DNA from: Alisma plantago-aquatica
Taxonomy: Eukaryota > Streptophyta > Magnoliopsida > Alismatales > Alismataceae
Assembly (NCBI GenBank): GCA_963693085.1
Contig: OY856409.1
Location: 502,914,303 to 502,978,302, forward strand
Reading direction: 5' to 3'
Length of the DNA stretch: 64,000 bases
Positions within the stretch are counted from its first letter, which is position 1. Each line of letters begins with the position of its first letter. Shown piece by piece: positions 1 to 12,913 of this stretch. Both the position numbers and the translations under genes were made by a program. The notes under the pieces were generated by a model, which was not told the DNA's origin, did not search any database, and saw only the letters and a program-made list of their open reading frames with translations.

Positions 1-222
1 GGAAAAAGAGAAGGAGAGAGTGCAATGCTATCAATGTTGTCAAGCTCAATCCCTGTCGACTCTTGTAGTGTGTTGTGGAGTTCCCATAATCCACATTTAC
101 TATGTAGGGATGCAAGTGTTATACAATTGTATTGGGTGGATGTCTTCAACCACCATCATTGCACAACCTCGTGCACCCATATCTCCACTTAAGGAATTTT
201 GCAGGATCTACTCCATGACAAG
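1..222. other. Unassigned flank left of G1
   Basis: This is sequence into which the G1 retrotransposon inserted. No coding similarity or repeat structure was recognised. A 71-codon open frame at 20-235 runs over the LTR boundary and has no recognisable domain, so it is not treated as a gene. Confidence 0.5.
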
Positions 223-227
223 GCATA
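223..227. repeat. Left target-site duplication of G1 (GCATA)
   Basis: GCATA lies immediately before the TG that opens the 5' LTR. The five bases after the 3' LTR (9968-9972) are GTATA, a 4 of 5 match. Ty3/gypsy integrase makes 5 bp duplications, so this fits an old insertion with one later mutation. Confidence 0.65.
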
Positions 228-2636
228 TGTTATAGCTCTCTTCTAGCTTTATTGGTAATTCTAGATATTTAAGATAACCTTAATGCTTGTTGTACTTTTA
301 TTATTAATGTAGTACCTTGTACCTTATATGAACTTTGGTAATCTCAAATACTTGTTTGGATAACTCATAATCATGACTTAAGAATACCTTAAAGATCCAA
401 GTTGGAGTTGATATATAATTAACCCATACATATTTGTGTGAGGGGAATCAATGAGACTTGACGAAATAAGATTCTTAAAAAAATTATTATTTAAGAATCT
501 TAAAAAAATTATTATTTAAGAATCTTATCAAACTTATATTGTAGCTAAAATGAGAGAGTTATGACATTTTTAGTAATATATACAGGTTCCCAGCAAACGT
601 TGAACTAGAGGGCCCAATGACCGTTGAGAAGGACCAATGACCACCCAAAAACCCATCGACCACTGAGAATGCCACCCAGGATAGCCAATCGTAAGACGAT
701 CATAACTTGGGCCACGCATATATGTTTTAAATGAAACTAAGTGTGATAGAACCATGATTCAATCCTCTATCATATAAGACCTTTAGGAGATGAAAATAAG
801 ACTTGGAGGGCAATTTATAGGGTGATTTTTGGGGAAGGACATGAAGAACATAGAAAATCGATGGGTTTGCCATAGACTCGACTTGGTAAGTGGCTTATAA
901 TCATCAATACTTCCTTATCTTCACGTTCCCTTACTAAAAATCCATGATACAACAATTGAAGGTCTGGGTCAACCTTTGTTCATTATCTTCTACCTCCAAC
1001 ATATCTTCTTTTCATCTAGTAAACTAATTGAAAGGTTGTTTGGACGAGATTTTTGAGGTCTAAAGCTTGGATTTGACTAGGTTGGGGTAGATTTTGAGTT
1101 TATCTAGGACATAGACGAAATCAGTAGGCTAAAATGTGTATTGTGAGTGGAAAATCACCTTCTAACCCAGATTTTACTACACATAAATTCAATTAGTGGT
1201 TTTCCCATACTTAAATCTTGTTCTATGATGATTGCGATGAATTTGATAATTATACGTAGTGTTTTTCAGCATTTGAAATGATTATTTCAACATATTTTAG
1301 TGTTGTAATATCAAATCAAAAAATTTCTATATGAGTTACTATGATTGGAAGGTGAGGAAATGGAATAATTAGAGGCACTGGAGAAGCCAAGTTGCCCAAA
1401 TTTAGAACAAAAGAATCGAACTTTAGTTTATGAGAATTGTAAAAGTTGCTAGAAATTGTGAGATGTGTGAATGATGAAAACATGGTACTGATTAATAATG
1501 ATGATGAATCTTGTTAAATCAACTAAATATCACTAAATGATTGATGCCCTCGACACTGTAGAATCCTCATAGGAGGCATGCACTGTGAGGAGGAACCGTT
1601 CTTCCCGACTGGAGGTCTCATGTAGGTCGAAATAAATCAGAGTGCACTAGTTGGGTGATGTAGTCTAGGCCAGTAAGGACAGAATCCTTGAATTTTTGGT
1701 ATCCAACACCAACCAGGAATGTCAGTTGTAGTTGAGTTATGTGTTGTGTGATAAGTGTACATCTTTGGTAGGTCCACTGGTGCAGAACAAGTTTGAGGTC
1801 TTTGACTCCCCACCTGAGTAGCTAGGTTGATAGGAGGAGTTTGAGATATCTGGATGCTCCCATTAGCCACCAAGAGCTAGTCGTGGTGATGTAAACTACA
1901 AACGTGGTATTAAGATGAAAGACTTAAAAACATGAGCATGCTTCTAAGTCCTGTACAGTGAGATCGTAGCTTGTTGTGATACATTCACATGTTGTGGTAC
2001 ACCTCATGTGGGTCCATAGGCATAATAAATGGACCAAAAATCATGTGAATAGTTTAGGTTGTACTTTTATTGATTTTAATGTATCTTCAACTATCATGAT
2101 GAGTGAATTATAATTTTAAATTCCCATTCTTACATGCTTTGCATTTAAGTTCTGTTAATTATAAACATCATAAATATCTTGATTACTTGTTGATTTTCTA
2201 ATCATTGAGCTAGTATCTCATCAACCTATTGAACCATTTTAAAAGGTAAAGGAATCACTCTTCCTAAGGAGACAGAAGCCAATTTTTATCAAGAGTAGAA
2301 CAGAGGTCCTAAAGAAGAAGTAGTTAGACTAGCTAGACAGACACTTATCCTTCCTCTGGATCCTGGGATAGAGTGAGTGAGAAAAGAGAGCAGTTGTAGT
2401 GAAATGTATGTGATGTATATTAAAGTGTGAACATTTTCTTATATGTAGTAGTTGAAGTCTATTGTATCCTTAATGTTATGTTTAAGTGAGATATTGTCAG
2501 TTTTCTAAATGATGTTACTAGATATCTGAGAAGAAAAGTTATGGTTGATTTTCTATAAGTGGTTAAAAGTTGATGGTTAGCAGTAATCTCTATTTTGACA
2601 GGCCCTAATCCTAGTTAGTGGGTTCTAGTCGTGTCA
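228..2636 (+). repeat. G1 5' LTR
   Basis: It starts TGTTAT and ends GTGTCA, giving the canonical TG...CA ends. It aligns end to end with 7526-9967: for example, the stretch with TAGTACCTTGTACCTTAT occurs at about 310 and 7609. A 26-27 bp tandem duplication (AAGAATCTT plus an A/T-rich block) at about 468-525 is present in this LTR but not in the 3' copy, so it arose after insertion. A small nested stem (ATGCC...CCTC-ATAG-GAGG...GGCAT) lies at 1544-1579. Confidence 0.92.
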
Positions 2637-2642
2637 ACTTTT

Positions 2643-2654
2643 AGGTACCATAGT
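2643..2654 (+). promoter_or_regulatory. Degenerate primer-binding site (tRNA-iMet type)
   Basis: AGGTACCATAGT lies six bases after the LTR. It matches 8 of 12 positions of the plant retrotransposon site TGGTATCAGAGC, which is complementary to the 3' end of initiator methionine tRNA. The position is right and the sequence is mutated. Confidence 0.45.
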
Positions 2655-2846
2655 ATGGATTGAACCTAAAATGAGTTTAGGTTTGGGACAGAGGTGATAA
2701 GAGGTTAATAGTGCTAGGATGCTTTCCTCTTTGTAACTACAATTTTCTAACATGTATGTTGTGTAATGAATATGCATATGGAAGGAAGAGGATGTGGACA
2801 TGGTGAGGAATAAGTTGAGAGCCATTATGGCCCTAATCCTTGAGCG

Positions 2847-3890
2847 ATGGATCAAGGTGGAAAATATAATGAGGCAACAAGGATGTATCATATTTTTCTG
2901 GAGACAAAAGAAAATTATAAGATGGACAGAAGGACCTCATCTTCTAGTAATGATCATATGATATCCTATGAGCTAGTAAAGAAGCTTGGTGGAATTGAAT
3001 ACTCTGGAGAAAAAGATCGATCTAAAGAGAAGGTGTGGCTTTCACAACTGGAAAAGGTCTTTTGTCTAAGGGAGTTATCAGAAGATAAGCAAATCAATCA
3101 TACAATTTTTCTACTCAAGAGAGATGATGAGTTGTGGTGGCGTGGAGTGGAAGAAAAGAGGAGAAATAAAATGATGACATGGAGGGACTTTATGGATGAG
3201 TTTCACCTTAAGTATTTTCCTCCTAATTTCCTAAGTGATAATATTAAATAGTTGGAGAATATCAGATAAGGCAGTATGATGATTGGTGAATATGAAGCAC
3301 GCTTTATAAGGTTGGCAAATTTCTACCCGTAGCTTGTTCCTAATGATGTAGAAAAGTGTAGAAGATTCCAACAAGTATTAAGATTAGAAATTAGACACGC
3401 TATATCAACTATTAGGTGGAGCGACAGATAAGACGTTTGAGAGTTTGTAGAAACAACAAGACACATAGAAGAGTTAGTTAATGCAAATAAGAAGTCTAAG
3501 AGCAAGAAAAATTAATGCTAATAAGAAGTCTAAGAGCAAGAAAAGATCTGGAGATTTTAGTAGAGGAGGACAAAGAAGTGGTGGATACAACAGAGGTGGT
3601 GGTTTCTTTTCCAAGATAGGACAAGGACTTTGTTGTTTTGGGAGACAAGTATCTAGTTTCACCGAGTGGAAGAAGGCCCAATTCTAATAAATAGAATACA
3701 CCACCCAGGTGGACACCATCAACTAGCTCTTTAGGATCATTAGTGTTAGTGACAAGTCCACAGAGGTGGGATGCAGCCATGTGTGACAACTATGATAGGA
3801 TACACTCTGGACAGTGTTGGGGAGTCACTACTCAAATGTGCTATCATTGTGGACAAATGGGACACATAAAAAGGGACTGCCCAAAGCTTT
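2847..3890 (+). pseudogene. G1 gag (broken)
   Basis: The gag protein would form the virus-like particle. The first open block (2847-3251, 134 codons) contains the gypsy gag landmarks WLSQLEKVF, DDELWWRGV and TWRDFMDEFHLKYFP, the core of the retrotransposon gag family. A TAG stops it at 3249. In later frames come a lysine-rich segment and a CCHC zinc knuckle at 3839-3880 ([14 protein letters not shown]), which binds nucleic acid. Several stops and frame changes lie between the core and the knuckle. A 34 bp tandem duplication at 3479-3545 repeats the lysine-rich segment. Confidence 0.85.
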
Positions 3891-4079
3891 AGCATATTTC
3901 AGAACAAGTTTCACAATTACAGTTTCAGCCTCCACAGAGACAAACTCCATTTAGAGGAGCAAGTTCTTCAGTGGCTTCAAGTTTTAGAGGGGGAGAACAT
4001 AGTACCAGTAGTGGACAACAAGGACAATGTGGCAGAGGGAGAGATACATGATGCTTCTTCTCAATGACACCATTTGAAG

Positions 4080-4500
4080 ATGTAGTCTTACCCAGAGTTG
4101 TGATAGGTGAGATGCTTATCTTTAATATCATTTCTATTAGAGTATTGATAGATCCTAGTGTGAAACATTCTTTCATTCAAAGATCGATAGTTAATGGATT
4201 AAATCTTTTAACCTAGGATTTATCTTATGAATTGTTGTTAAGATTTGCATTAATTAAATCATCAGTTTTGAGAGAAGTAGGTTCTGGATGTCTATTGAGT
4301 TTTACTGGGTTTACAATAGCATTTAATCTCATACCGAATATATTAATTATTTTTAAATTATTTTGGGTATGGACTGCCTTCAGACATATCATGTCCAGTT
4401 AGATTGTTGGAAGAAAGAAGTTATCTTTTAGCAAGGTGGTTTTTCATGTGTCTTTACCGGAGATAGGAAAGTCCTACCAACATGTATAGTATTAGCTATT
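4080..4500 (+). pseudogene. G1 aspartic protease (broken)
   Basis: The peptide around 4138-4180 reads VLIDPSVKHSFI, matching the gypsy protease active-site region whose usual form is D-S/T-G-A-T-H-S-F. Here the catalytic triad D-S/T-G reads D-P-S, so the enzyme would be inactive. The downstream MDCLQTYHVQLD block (about 4369-4400) is the typical second protease motif (GMDWL...). Both are separated by frame changes. Confidence 0.7.
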
Positions 4501-4512
4501 GTAGCTCATAAG

Positions 4513-5500
4513 ATGATGAGAAAGGAGTGGGAGGCCTTTTTAGCATATGTGATGGATGATAGGGTAGAGAAAAGAACATTTAGTATATCAGATGTTCTGG
4601 TAGTATGTGAATTTACATATGTCTTTCCTGATGAGTTACCAAGTTTACCACCTGAAAGGGATATTGACTTTGAGATACATATTTTACCTGGTAGTCACCC
4701 AATAGCATTACATTCCTATGGAATGGCACCTATAGAGTTGAAGGAATTAAAAACCCAGTTATAGGAGTTGTTGAATAAAAGGATTTATTCAACCCAGTAC
4801 ATCACCTTGGGAAAATCTAGTACTATTCATGAAAAAGAAGGATGGAACCATGTGGTTATGCGTATACTACAAGAAATTGAATAAGATAACAATTAAGAAC
4901 AAATATCCTTTTCCTAGGATTGATGACTTGTTTGATAAACTACGTGGAGCAATGATCTTTTCAAAGATAACCTCAGATCAGGATACCATTAGTTAAGGAT
5001 AAAGGCATGTGATGTACCTAAGTCAACATTCAGAATGAGGTATGGGCACTATGATTTTGTAGTCATGTCTTTTGGACTGACAAATGCCCCTACATTCTTT
5101 ATGGACATGATGAATGGGGTTTTAGAGCATATTTAGATTAGTTCATAGTAGTGTTTATAGATGATATTATTATATATTCCAGAGATGCAGAACATCATGA
5201 GAAACATCTGAGGATAGTCATGCAGTTGTTAAGGAAACATCACTTTATGCTAAGTTCAGGAAATGTGAGTTTTGTTTGCCTGAAGAATTTTTTCGTGGAC
5301 ATCTCATATTAGGAGAAGGAGTTAGTGTTGTCCCTAAGATGGTGGAATATGTTCTTCAATGTGAGAAACCTACAACCCCTACTGAGAGCAGAAGTTTTTT
5401 GGGGTTAGCAGGATATTATTGGAGGTTTATAAGAAACTTCAATGAATAGAAGCACCTTTTACATGCTTAACAAGGAAGTATGTACCTTTTATTAGGTTTT
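4513..5500 (+). pseudogene. G1 reverse transcriptase (broken)
   Basis: The open block 4513-4764 holds the protease-RT linker (VFPDELPSLPPERDIDFEI), the usual entry to gypsy RT. Beyond a stop at 4762 come fragments of [37 protein letters not shown] and the catalytic box [11 protein letters not shown] near 5155-5180, which keeps the two aspartates. The GYYWRFIRNFN thumb-region motif is near 5410. At least four stops or frameshifts break it, including a stop just after the FSKIT block near 4990. Confidence 0.85.
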
Positions 5501-5559
5501 AATCATGTGAGAAAAGTTTTCAAACTTTAAATAAGAAGTTAACCCAAACACTAGTCTTG

Positions 5560-5955
5560 ATATTACTAGAGGCATATAAAGGTTTTTTTTTTTGTGATGT
5601 GTCTAGGAGAGGTTTAGGATGTGTTCTTATGTAGGAAGGGAAGGTGGTGGCCTATGCTTATATAAATCTTAAGAAGAATGAAGAGAACTATCCCATGCAT
5701 GATCTTGAGTTGGTAGTTGTAGTACATGCCCTAAAGACATGGCACCATTATCTCTATGGTGAATCATTCTTGGTCTTTATTGATCATAAGAGTGTAAAGT
5801 ACATTTTCCCACAAAGGGATCTCAACCTGAGACAATACAGATGGTTGGATCTCATAAAGGATTATGATGTCACCATTGGTTACCACCCTGGAAAGGCCAA
5901 TGTTGTGGAAGATACTTTGAGCAGGAAGTCAACATCCTCTATCGAAATGTTTTGA
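5560..5955 (+). pseudogene. G1 RNase H domain
   Basis: RNase H removes the RNA strand during cDNA synthesis. The frame 5644-5955 contains [38 protein letters not shown] and DHKSVKYIF, which are RNase H blocks of gypsy pol. The end [15 protein letters not shown] is the usual RNase H-integrase joint. The first block (CDVSRRGLGCVLM) lies just upstream and is followed by a TAG. Confidence 0.85.
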
Positions 5956-6099
5956 ATGGCATGTATAAAAGGAGACTTGTTAGTTAAGATGAGAGAGGTG
6001 AACTTGGATTTAAATATGTCTGATCAAGGTGGATTGATTGCACAAATGCATGTTAGACCTACATTTTATGATCAGATCAAGGAGCTTCAGCATAGTAAC

Positions 6100-7075
6100 A
6101 AGTAATTGCAATAGATCATGCATGATATGATAGAAGGAAATAGGTAAGAGTTTAGATATTTGGATGATGGGTTGCTATACCAACATGATATATTGTGTGT
6201 GTCATATGATACTGAGTTAAAGAAACAAATTCTTGAGGTAGCTCATTCTTCCATGTATGCAATGCATCTAGGAAACACAAAGATGTATAGAATCATGAAG
6301 GAATTGTATTGGTGGTCAGGTATTAAGAAGGATGTAGTTGAGTATGTAGCCAGGTGTGGTGTATGCCAACAGGTTAAGGCTAAACATAAAAAACTAACAG
6401 GTACTCTACAATCACTTCCTATCCCTTAATGGAAGTGGGAGCATATCACTATAGATTTTATGGTTGGATTACCTTGAAACCCATGTGGTTTTAACTTTGT
6501 ATGGTTAATAGTAGATAGTATAACTAAGTCTTTTCATTTCCTACCAGTTAATACAACTTGGGATACACTAACGTTATCTAAAATATATGTAGATGACATA
6601 GTCAGGCTACATGGGATACCAATATCTATAATATCAGATAGAGATACTAAATTCACATCCAAATTCTAGAATCAATTGCAATGTTCTTTGGGAATAAAGT
6701 TGAAGTTTAACACATGATGTCATCCTTAGATATATGGACAGTCAGAGAGGACAATTCAAACCCTAGAGTATATGTTGAGAGCATGTTTTAAGTAGTCTAG
6801 TGGAAGTTTGTATCATCGTCTCAGTCTTATGGAGTTTGCCTATAATAACAGTTACCATTCCATCTTAGGAATGGCCCCTTATGAAGTTGTGTGTGAGAGA
6901 AAGTGTAGATCTCCTATTTGTTGGTATGAAGTTGGAGAAAGGAAGATTCTAGGTCCAGAGTTGGTGGAAGTAACAATAGAAAATATATTAGTAATTAGAC
7001 ATCAGTTTAAGGCTGCTCAAGATAGACAGAAAATCTATACAGAGAAAAGGCATAGACCACTTATAGTTTGAGGTT
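6100..7075 (+). pseudogene. G1 integrase (broken)
   Basis: Integrase inserts the cDNA. The HHCC zinc-binding region is seen at 6160-6429: HLGNTKMYRIMKELYWW, then CGVCQQVKAKH. The catalytic core follows in pieces, with ISDRDTKFTS (about 6630) holding the second aspartate and GQSERTIQTLEY (about 6735) the glutamate. The 6808-7071 frame carries FAYNNSYHSILGMAPYEV, a signature of the core end. Stops include TAG at 6667 and at 6727, the latter where HPQTDGQ is normally read. Confidence 0.85.
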
Positions 7076-7490
7076 AGAGATGGGTTTTATTTGGAAGTCT
7101 CACCATGGAAAGGTGTGTTGAGGTTTGGAAAGTGAGGCAAATCAACTCCTAGATACATGGGTCCCTATCCAATCATTTAGAGAATTGGACCAGTTGCATA
7201 TAAACTTGAGTTGCCTACAGAGTTAGCTGATTTACATGATGTGTTTCATGTATCTATGTTAAAGAAGTGTCATCTTGGTACATAGAATATTATAGACCAA
7301 TATCCTATTTATTTAAGAGAGAATATTTCTTATGTGGAAGGACCAATTCAAATTCTAGATCACAGAATTCAGAAACTTAAAAAGAGGAAGATACCCTTAG
7401 TGAAAGTTCTTTGGAGGAATCATGTCATCAAAGAAGCAACTTGGGAAGTAGATTCAGAGATCTGTAACAAGTATCCTTTCCTCTTCTAAG
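7076..7490 (+). pseudogene. G1 integrase C-terminus with chromodomain-like segment
   Basis: The translated blocks are VSPWKGVLRFGK, RYMGPYP, VAYKLELPTELADLHDVFH and then YVEGPIQILDHRIQKL and KVLWRNHVIKEATWEV. This is the conserved C-terminal layout of chromoviral integrases, with the last block corresponding to the chromodomain-like part. TAG at 7178-7180 replaces the usual glutamine in the PIIQRIG motif, a CAG-to-TAG transition. Confidence 0.75.
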
Positions 7491-7511
7491 AATTTTGAGA
7501 TGAAATTTTTA

Positions 7512-7525
7512 TTAGAGGGGGGAAT
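7512..7525 (+). promoter_or_regulatory. G1 polypurine tract
   Basis: The purine-rich run TTAGAGGGGGGAAT lies directly before the 3' LTR and would prime plus-strand DNA synthesis. Confidence 0.8.
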
Positions 7526-9967
7526 TGTTATGACCCTCTTCTAGCTTTGCTAGTAATCCTAGAGATTTAAGATGGGCTTAATAATTGTATCGCTTTTATT
7601 AGTAATATAGTACCTTGTACCTTATCTTAACTTTGGTAATCTCAAATACTTTTCTGAATAACTCATAATCATGACTTAATCATACCTCAAATATCCTAGT
7701 TGGAGTTGATATAGAATTAACCCATACATGTATGTGAGATGACAATCAATGAGACTTGAGGAAATATTTAATGAATAATATTATTTGATAATTTTATCTA
7801 TTTAATATATTAATATTGTAGAAAATTTTATTATGAATTTAACACAAAAAGAATCAACCAAATCTGAGTTAAAATATGAGAGTTATGACCTTTTTACTAA
7901 CACATATAGGTTCCTAGTGACCAATGAACCAGCATGTCAGTTTACCACTGAAGCGGGTGAAGTGACCACCCAAAAACCCAACAACTGCTAAGAATACTGC
8001 CCAGGATAGCCAATCATAAAATGATCATAACTTGGGCTACACATATCCATTTTCAACAAATAAAGTGTGTTTGAACCGTGATTCAATTCTCTATCATCTC
8101 AGACCCTTTGGTCGACGAAAAGATGACCTAGAAGAAGATTTCCAGGGTGATTTTAGAGGAAGAACATGAAGAACGGGGGAAATCAAAGGGTTTTCCACAT
8201 GTTTGACTATGTAATTTTTTTTAATCATCAGTCCTTCCTTCTCTTTGTGTTCCCTTACTTGAAATCCCTGATCCAAAAACCAAATGTTTGGGTTAACCTT
8301 TGTTCTTCATCTTTGACCTCCAACAAATCTTCTTTTGAGCTAGTAAACTTATTAAAAGATTATTTGGACAAGATTTTCGAGGTCTAACTCTTGGATCAGA
8401 CTAGGAAATGGTAGATTTTGAGTTTATCTAGGCTAGAGATGAGATCAGTGCGCTAAAACGTGTATTGTGAGTGGAAAATCACCTTCTAACCTAGATTTTA
8501 TTGCACATAAATTCAATTAATGAATTTCCAATAGTTAAGTCTTTCTCCATGATGGTTCTAATGAATTTGATAATTATATGTAGTGATTTTTAGTATTAGA
8601 AATGCTTATTTGAACATAAGTTAGTGTTGTAATATCAAACCAAAAAAATGTTGTATGAGTTACTATGATTGGCAGGTGATGAAATAGAATAGTTAGAGGC
8701 ACCAGGGAAGTCAGGTTGTACTAATTTAGAATTGAATAATCAAAATGTAATTTAAGAGAACTGTGAAAGTTTCTAGATGATTTATGTGTTTATTGTGAGA
8801 TGAGTAAATAATGAAATACGGTAATGATTAGTAACGATGATGAATCCTCTTAAATCAACTAAATATCACAAGATGATAGATGCCCTAGACACTGTAGAAT
8901 CCTCATAGGAGACTTGCGTTGTGAGGAGGAAATGTGGTTCACAACTGGAGGTCTCACATAGGTTGAGGTAAGACAAAGTGCACTAGTTAGGTGTGGGGGT
9001 GTAGGACAGTGAAAACATACTCCTTAAATATTTGGTATCTAACACCTACCAGGAATGTCGGTGGTACCTGAGTTATGCATTGTGCAATCATTGGGCATAT
9101 TTAATAGGTCCACTAGTGCACCAAAAGTCTAAGGTCTTTGACTCCCCTCCTGAGTACCCAGGTTGAGAGGAGGATTCTAAGATATGTGGCTGCTCCCATT
9201 AGCCTCTGAGAGCTAGACGTGGTGATTCCAGCTACAGATATGGTATTGAGATTAAAGACTTAGAAACTCAAGCATGCTTCTAAGTCTTGTATAGTGAGAT
9301 TGTATATTGTTGTGATACTTTCACATGTTGTGGTACACCTCATATGGGTCCATTCTCATAATAAATTGACTAAAAATCATGTGAATAGATTAATTTGTCC
9401 TTTTATAGATTTTAATATATGTTCAACTACCATGATGAGTGATTTATAGTTTTAAATTTCCATACACACTTTGCATTTAAATTTTGTTAATAGTAAGCAT
9501 CATAAATATCTTATTACTTGTTGATTTTCTACTCATTAATCATGTAGTTCATTAGCCTACTGAACAATTTTTCAAACAAAGGACTAGCTCTTCCTGAGGA
9601 GACATAAGTCAGTTTTTAGCAAGAGTAGACCAGAGGCCTTGAAAAAGAAGTAGTTATACTAGATAGACAGTCTCTTATCCTTCCTCCAGATCCTGGGAAT
9701 GAGTGAGTGAGAAAAGAGAGTATTTTTAGTGAAATGTACATGATGTATATTAAAGTGTGAAACTTTTCTTATATGTAGTAGTCAAACTCTGTTGTATCCT
9801 TAATGTTATGTTGAAGTGAGATATTGTTAGTTTGCTAACTGATGTTACTTTATATCTGAGAAAAAAAAGTTGTGGCTAATTTTCTGTAAGTGGTTAAAAG
9901 ATGATGGATAGTAGTAATCCCTATTTTGATGGTCCCTAACCCTAGTTAGTGGGTTCGAGTCATGTGA
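7526..9967 (+). repeat. G1 3' LTR
   Basis: It starts TGTTATGACC right after the polypurine tract and ends at the position that aligns with the 5' LTR end. The final CA is changed to GA. Many scattered substitutions and small indels separate it from the 5' LTR. The 5-base flank GTATA (9968-9972) is the right target duplication. Confidence 0.92.
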
Positions 9968-9972
9968 GTATA

Positions 9973-10520
9973 TCTCACATCTCTCCTTTTTGATACATCA
10001 TTCTTGATGATATTTTCTAATGGAAACCATGGAAATTTTACTGCTATTGATGTGTGTGTCACCTCAATATTCCCCAAGAGTGATACCAAAGCCACACAAT
10101 CTATTATGCATCGAGAATTAAATTTATATGATTGGATTTGTGTATTTTTTTGTAGTTGTATATAGTTCAAACAAGAAGATTACAATATATCCTTTTAAAT
10201 TACACATACACCATAGATTTTTGTTATGTGGGATGGGTTCAGGTATGTAAAACTCATACTTTTCCTAGTATACAAAGTGAAATTCCATATACCTTTTTAG
10301 GGGTGATACCCCTAAGATCCCTTTAGGGACAAAATCCCATTCAAACCCACTTGTTCACTGAGTAACTAGATCCACCTTAGTCGTGTGGATGTCAAAGATT
10401 GTTTAATGGGATTTGTCCTATATGAAAAAAATGCATTTGTAACATATCAAAATCTGCCTTTCAAATTCTTAAAGCTCTAATTCCCTTGAATTAGGTACCA
10501 AAGGGTATAGTTCTTAGTTT
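9973..10520. other. Intergenic stretch with a strong hairpin
   Basis: No gene is recognised. At 10297-10315 the sequence TTAGGGGTGATACCCCTAA forms a perfect 8 bp stem with a 3-base loop. It is followed at 10318-10329 by TCCCTTTAGGGA, a 4 bp stem. The role is unknown. Confidence 0.5.
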
Positions 10521-11080
10521 AGGGCCTGTTTGGTAGGATGTTGTTGTTAAGAATAAATTTTAAATGTCATGAATTTTAATTTACTTACAATTTGGTAGGG
10601 TGTAGTGAGGTGTAGTTAAGGGAATGGGAACTACACAAATTTGTCTGATCGGGACCAAAATCAATGAATATGTATTGTACCCTTGTTATGTGCAATGTGA
10701 GGTGTAGTTTATGTCAAAAGGTAAGTATTAAAAGAAAACTTACAAGTCATGGGAACATATATTTAAACTACCCACCCGCACTCTTGTGTTATATCATGTG
10801 TGCCAGCTGGAGATCCCTACCCTTGAATCTCAAAACCACTTTTTAGAAGCCTCCACTTCTCTCTTTCTCTCTCCCATATAAATGACTCTCTCAAGATTCA
10901 TTACACATTCTTATCACCAGCCACGAGCTCCATTCTGTAACCAAATTCCTATGTGCAAAAGAATGGATATTTAGTTACATCCTACCAAATAAACTAGAAA
11001 CAGTTCCAAACCCATAATTGTGTTTGATATATTTTCCAATTAAGTAAAAGTCATCCAACATCACTATACCAAATAGGGAC
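10521..11080. mobile_element. hAT-like MITE
   Basis: The left end AGGGCCTGTTTGGTAGGATG and the right end, read on the minus strand as GTCCCTATTTGGTATAGTGATG, are imperfect terminal inverted repeats. A second inverted copy of TTTGGTAGGATG lies inside at 10978-10989. The GGGCCTGTTTGG start is typical of plant hAT-type MITEs. No transposase is present. An 8 bp target duplication could not be confirmed. Confidence 0.6.
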
Positions 11081-11755
11081 TTAATCCCAGACATGGTAAG
11101 AGTATACCCTTATAGACCTAAATAGAATTAACAAGTGAGTAGTTGGAGTGAAATATGGATAAATGATCAGGTAGCTGGAAACATGCTTAAACTGTACATA
11201 ATAAATATAATAACATGTAGAAAAAAAAATTTCACCCTTAACCTTTTTAGGATGTAAATAATAAGTAGTTAATGAATTGATGAATATTAAAAAATTTTGG
11301 AATTTTGCATAATCAATCATAGATCATTAATGTAAACAACTAACTTTTCAAAGGAACTCATAAAGTAAAATTCAGAAACATATGAATTAATACATGACAA
11401 GCCTCACACAATGAATAATACATACACATAAATATACTAATGAGCCTCCAACCCTCAATATCATAACTAATTCAATTAATATTTTTAATAGTGGCAAAAC
11501 AAGTTGAATATGTGCATATCAATGATTTTAATGGGGAAAATTCCAATATGCATAAAAAGGATATATAGAATAATGGAGAGTTAGTTTTTTGTTAATCAGA
11601 AAGATAATACCATTACTACCTTTAACATTAGTTGAATCAAATTATGGTTATGGTTTGATGCAAGAGTTAGGGAAACTAATTCATGTGAAAATAATCCAAA
11701 AACAAATCAAATGTAAAAATGTTTACCATATACATACATACATACACGCACATGC
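11081..11755. other. Unassigned A/T-rich DNA
   Basis: No gene, RNA or element was recognised. The open frames here are short and lack domain features. Confidence 0.5.

Positions 11756-11820
<65 letters not shown>
11756..11820. repeat. Compound (AT)n(AG)n microsatellite
   Basis: An AT tract runs to about 11792, then an AG tract to 11820. The AG part forms the outer edge of the inverted-repeat element that follows. Confidence 0.95.
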
Positions 11821-12700
<880 letters not shown>

Positions 12701-12727
12701 CACATATAGTAATCAATCAGAATAGAG

Positions 12728-12913
12728 GTGAAAGAGGGTCTTTATTCTCGTCATTTTGTTTATATGGAAATTAGAGGCCAAAGGGCCTTTCTTTTGACTC
12801 GTACTGATGAGAATTTGACTCTGTGTGAGATTGAACAAAAAGCTGGTGAATTAGCCTGTTTCTTGCACATACCAATTGAAGTTGCAAAAAAACAGCCAAT
12901 TGGAAAGCAATAG
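12728..12913 (+). CDS. Unrecognised 61-aa open frame, possible gene fragment
   Basis: The frame encodes 61 residues with a protein-like composition: charged, with [19 protein letters not shown] and [14 protein letters not shown]. This contrasts with the low-complexity frames around it. No family was recognised. It starts about 35 bases after the TA microsatellite and no upstream exon was found. It may be a captured or relic fragment of a host gene, or chance. Confidence 0.2.
   Translation: MKEGLYSRHFVYMEIRGQRAFLLTRTDENLTLCEIEQKAGELACFLHIPIEVAKKQPIGKQ

Larger units (their letters stand above)
228..9967 (+). mobile_element. G1: complete, decayed Ty3/gypsy (chromovirus-like) retrotransposon
   Basis: A two-LTR element of about 9.7 kb. 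The order is 5' LTR, degenerate primer site, gag with a CCHC knuckle, protease, reverse transcriptase, RNase H, integrase, a chromodomain-like C-terminal region, polypurine tract and 3' LTR. The order RT-RNaseH-integrase defines Ty3/gypsy. The long LTRs and the C-terminal segment with the KVLWRNH motif point to the Tekay/Del group of chromoviruses. Every coding block has stops or frameshifts and the two LTRs are visibly diverged, so the copy is old and not autonomous. Confidence 0.92.

Noticed and set aside
3496..3789. Minus-strand open frame of 97 codons within G1 gag
   Set aside because: It is a shadow of the plus-strand gag, which has recognisable motifs.
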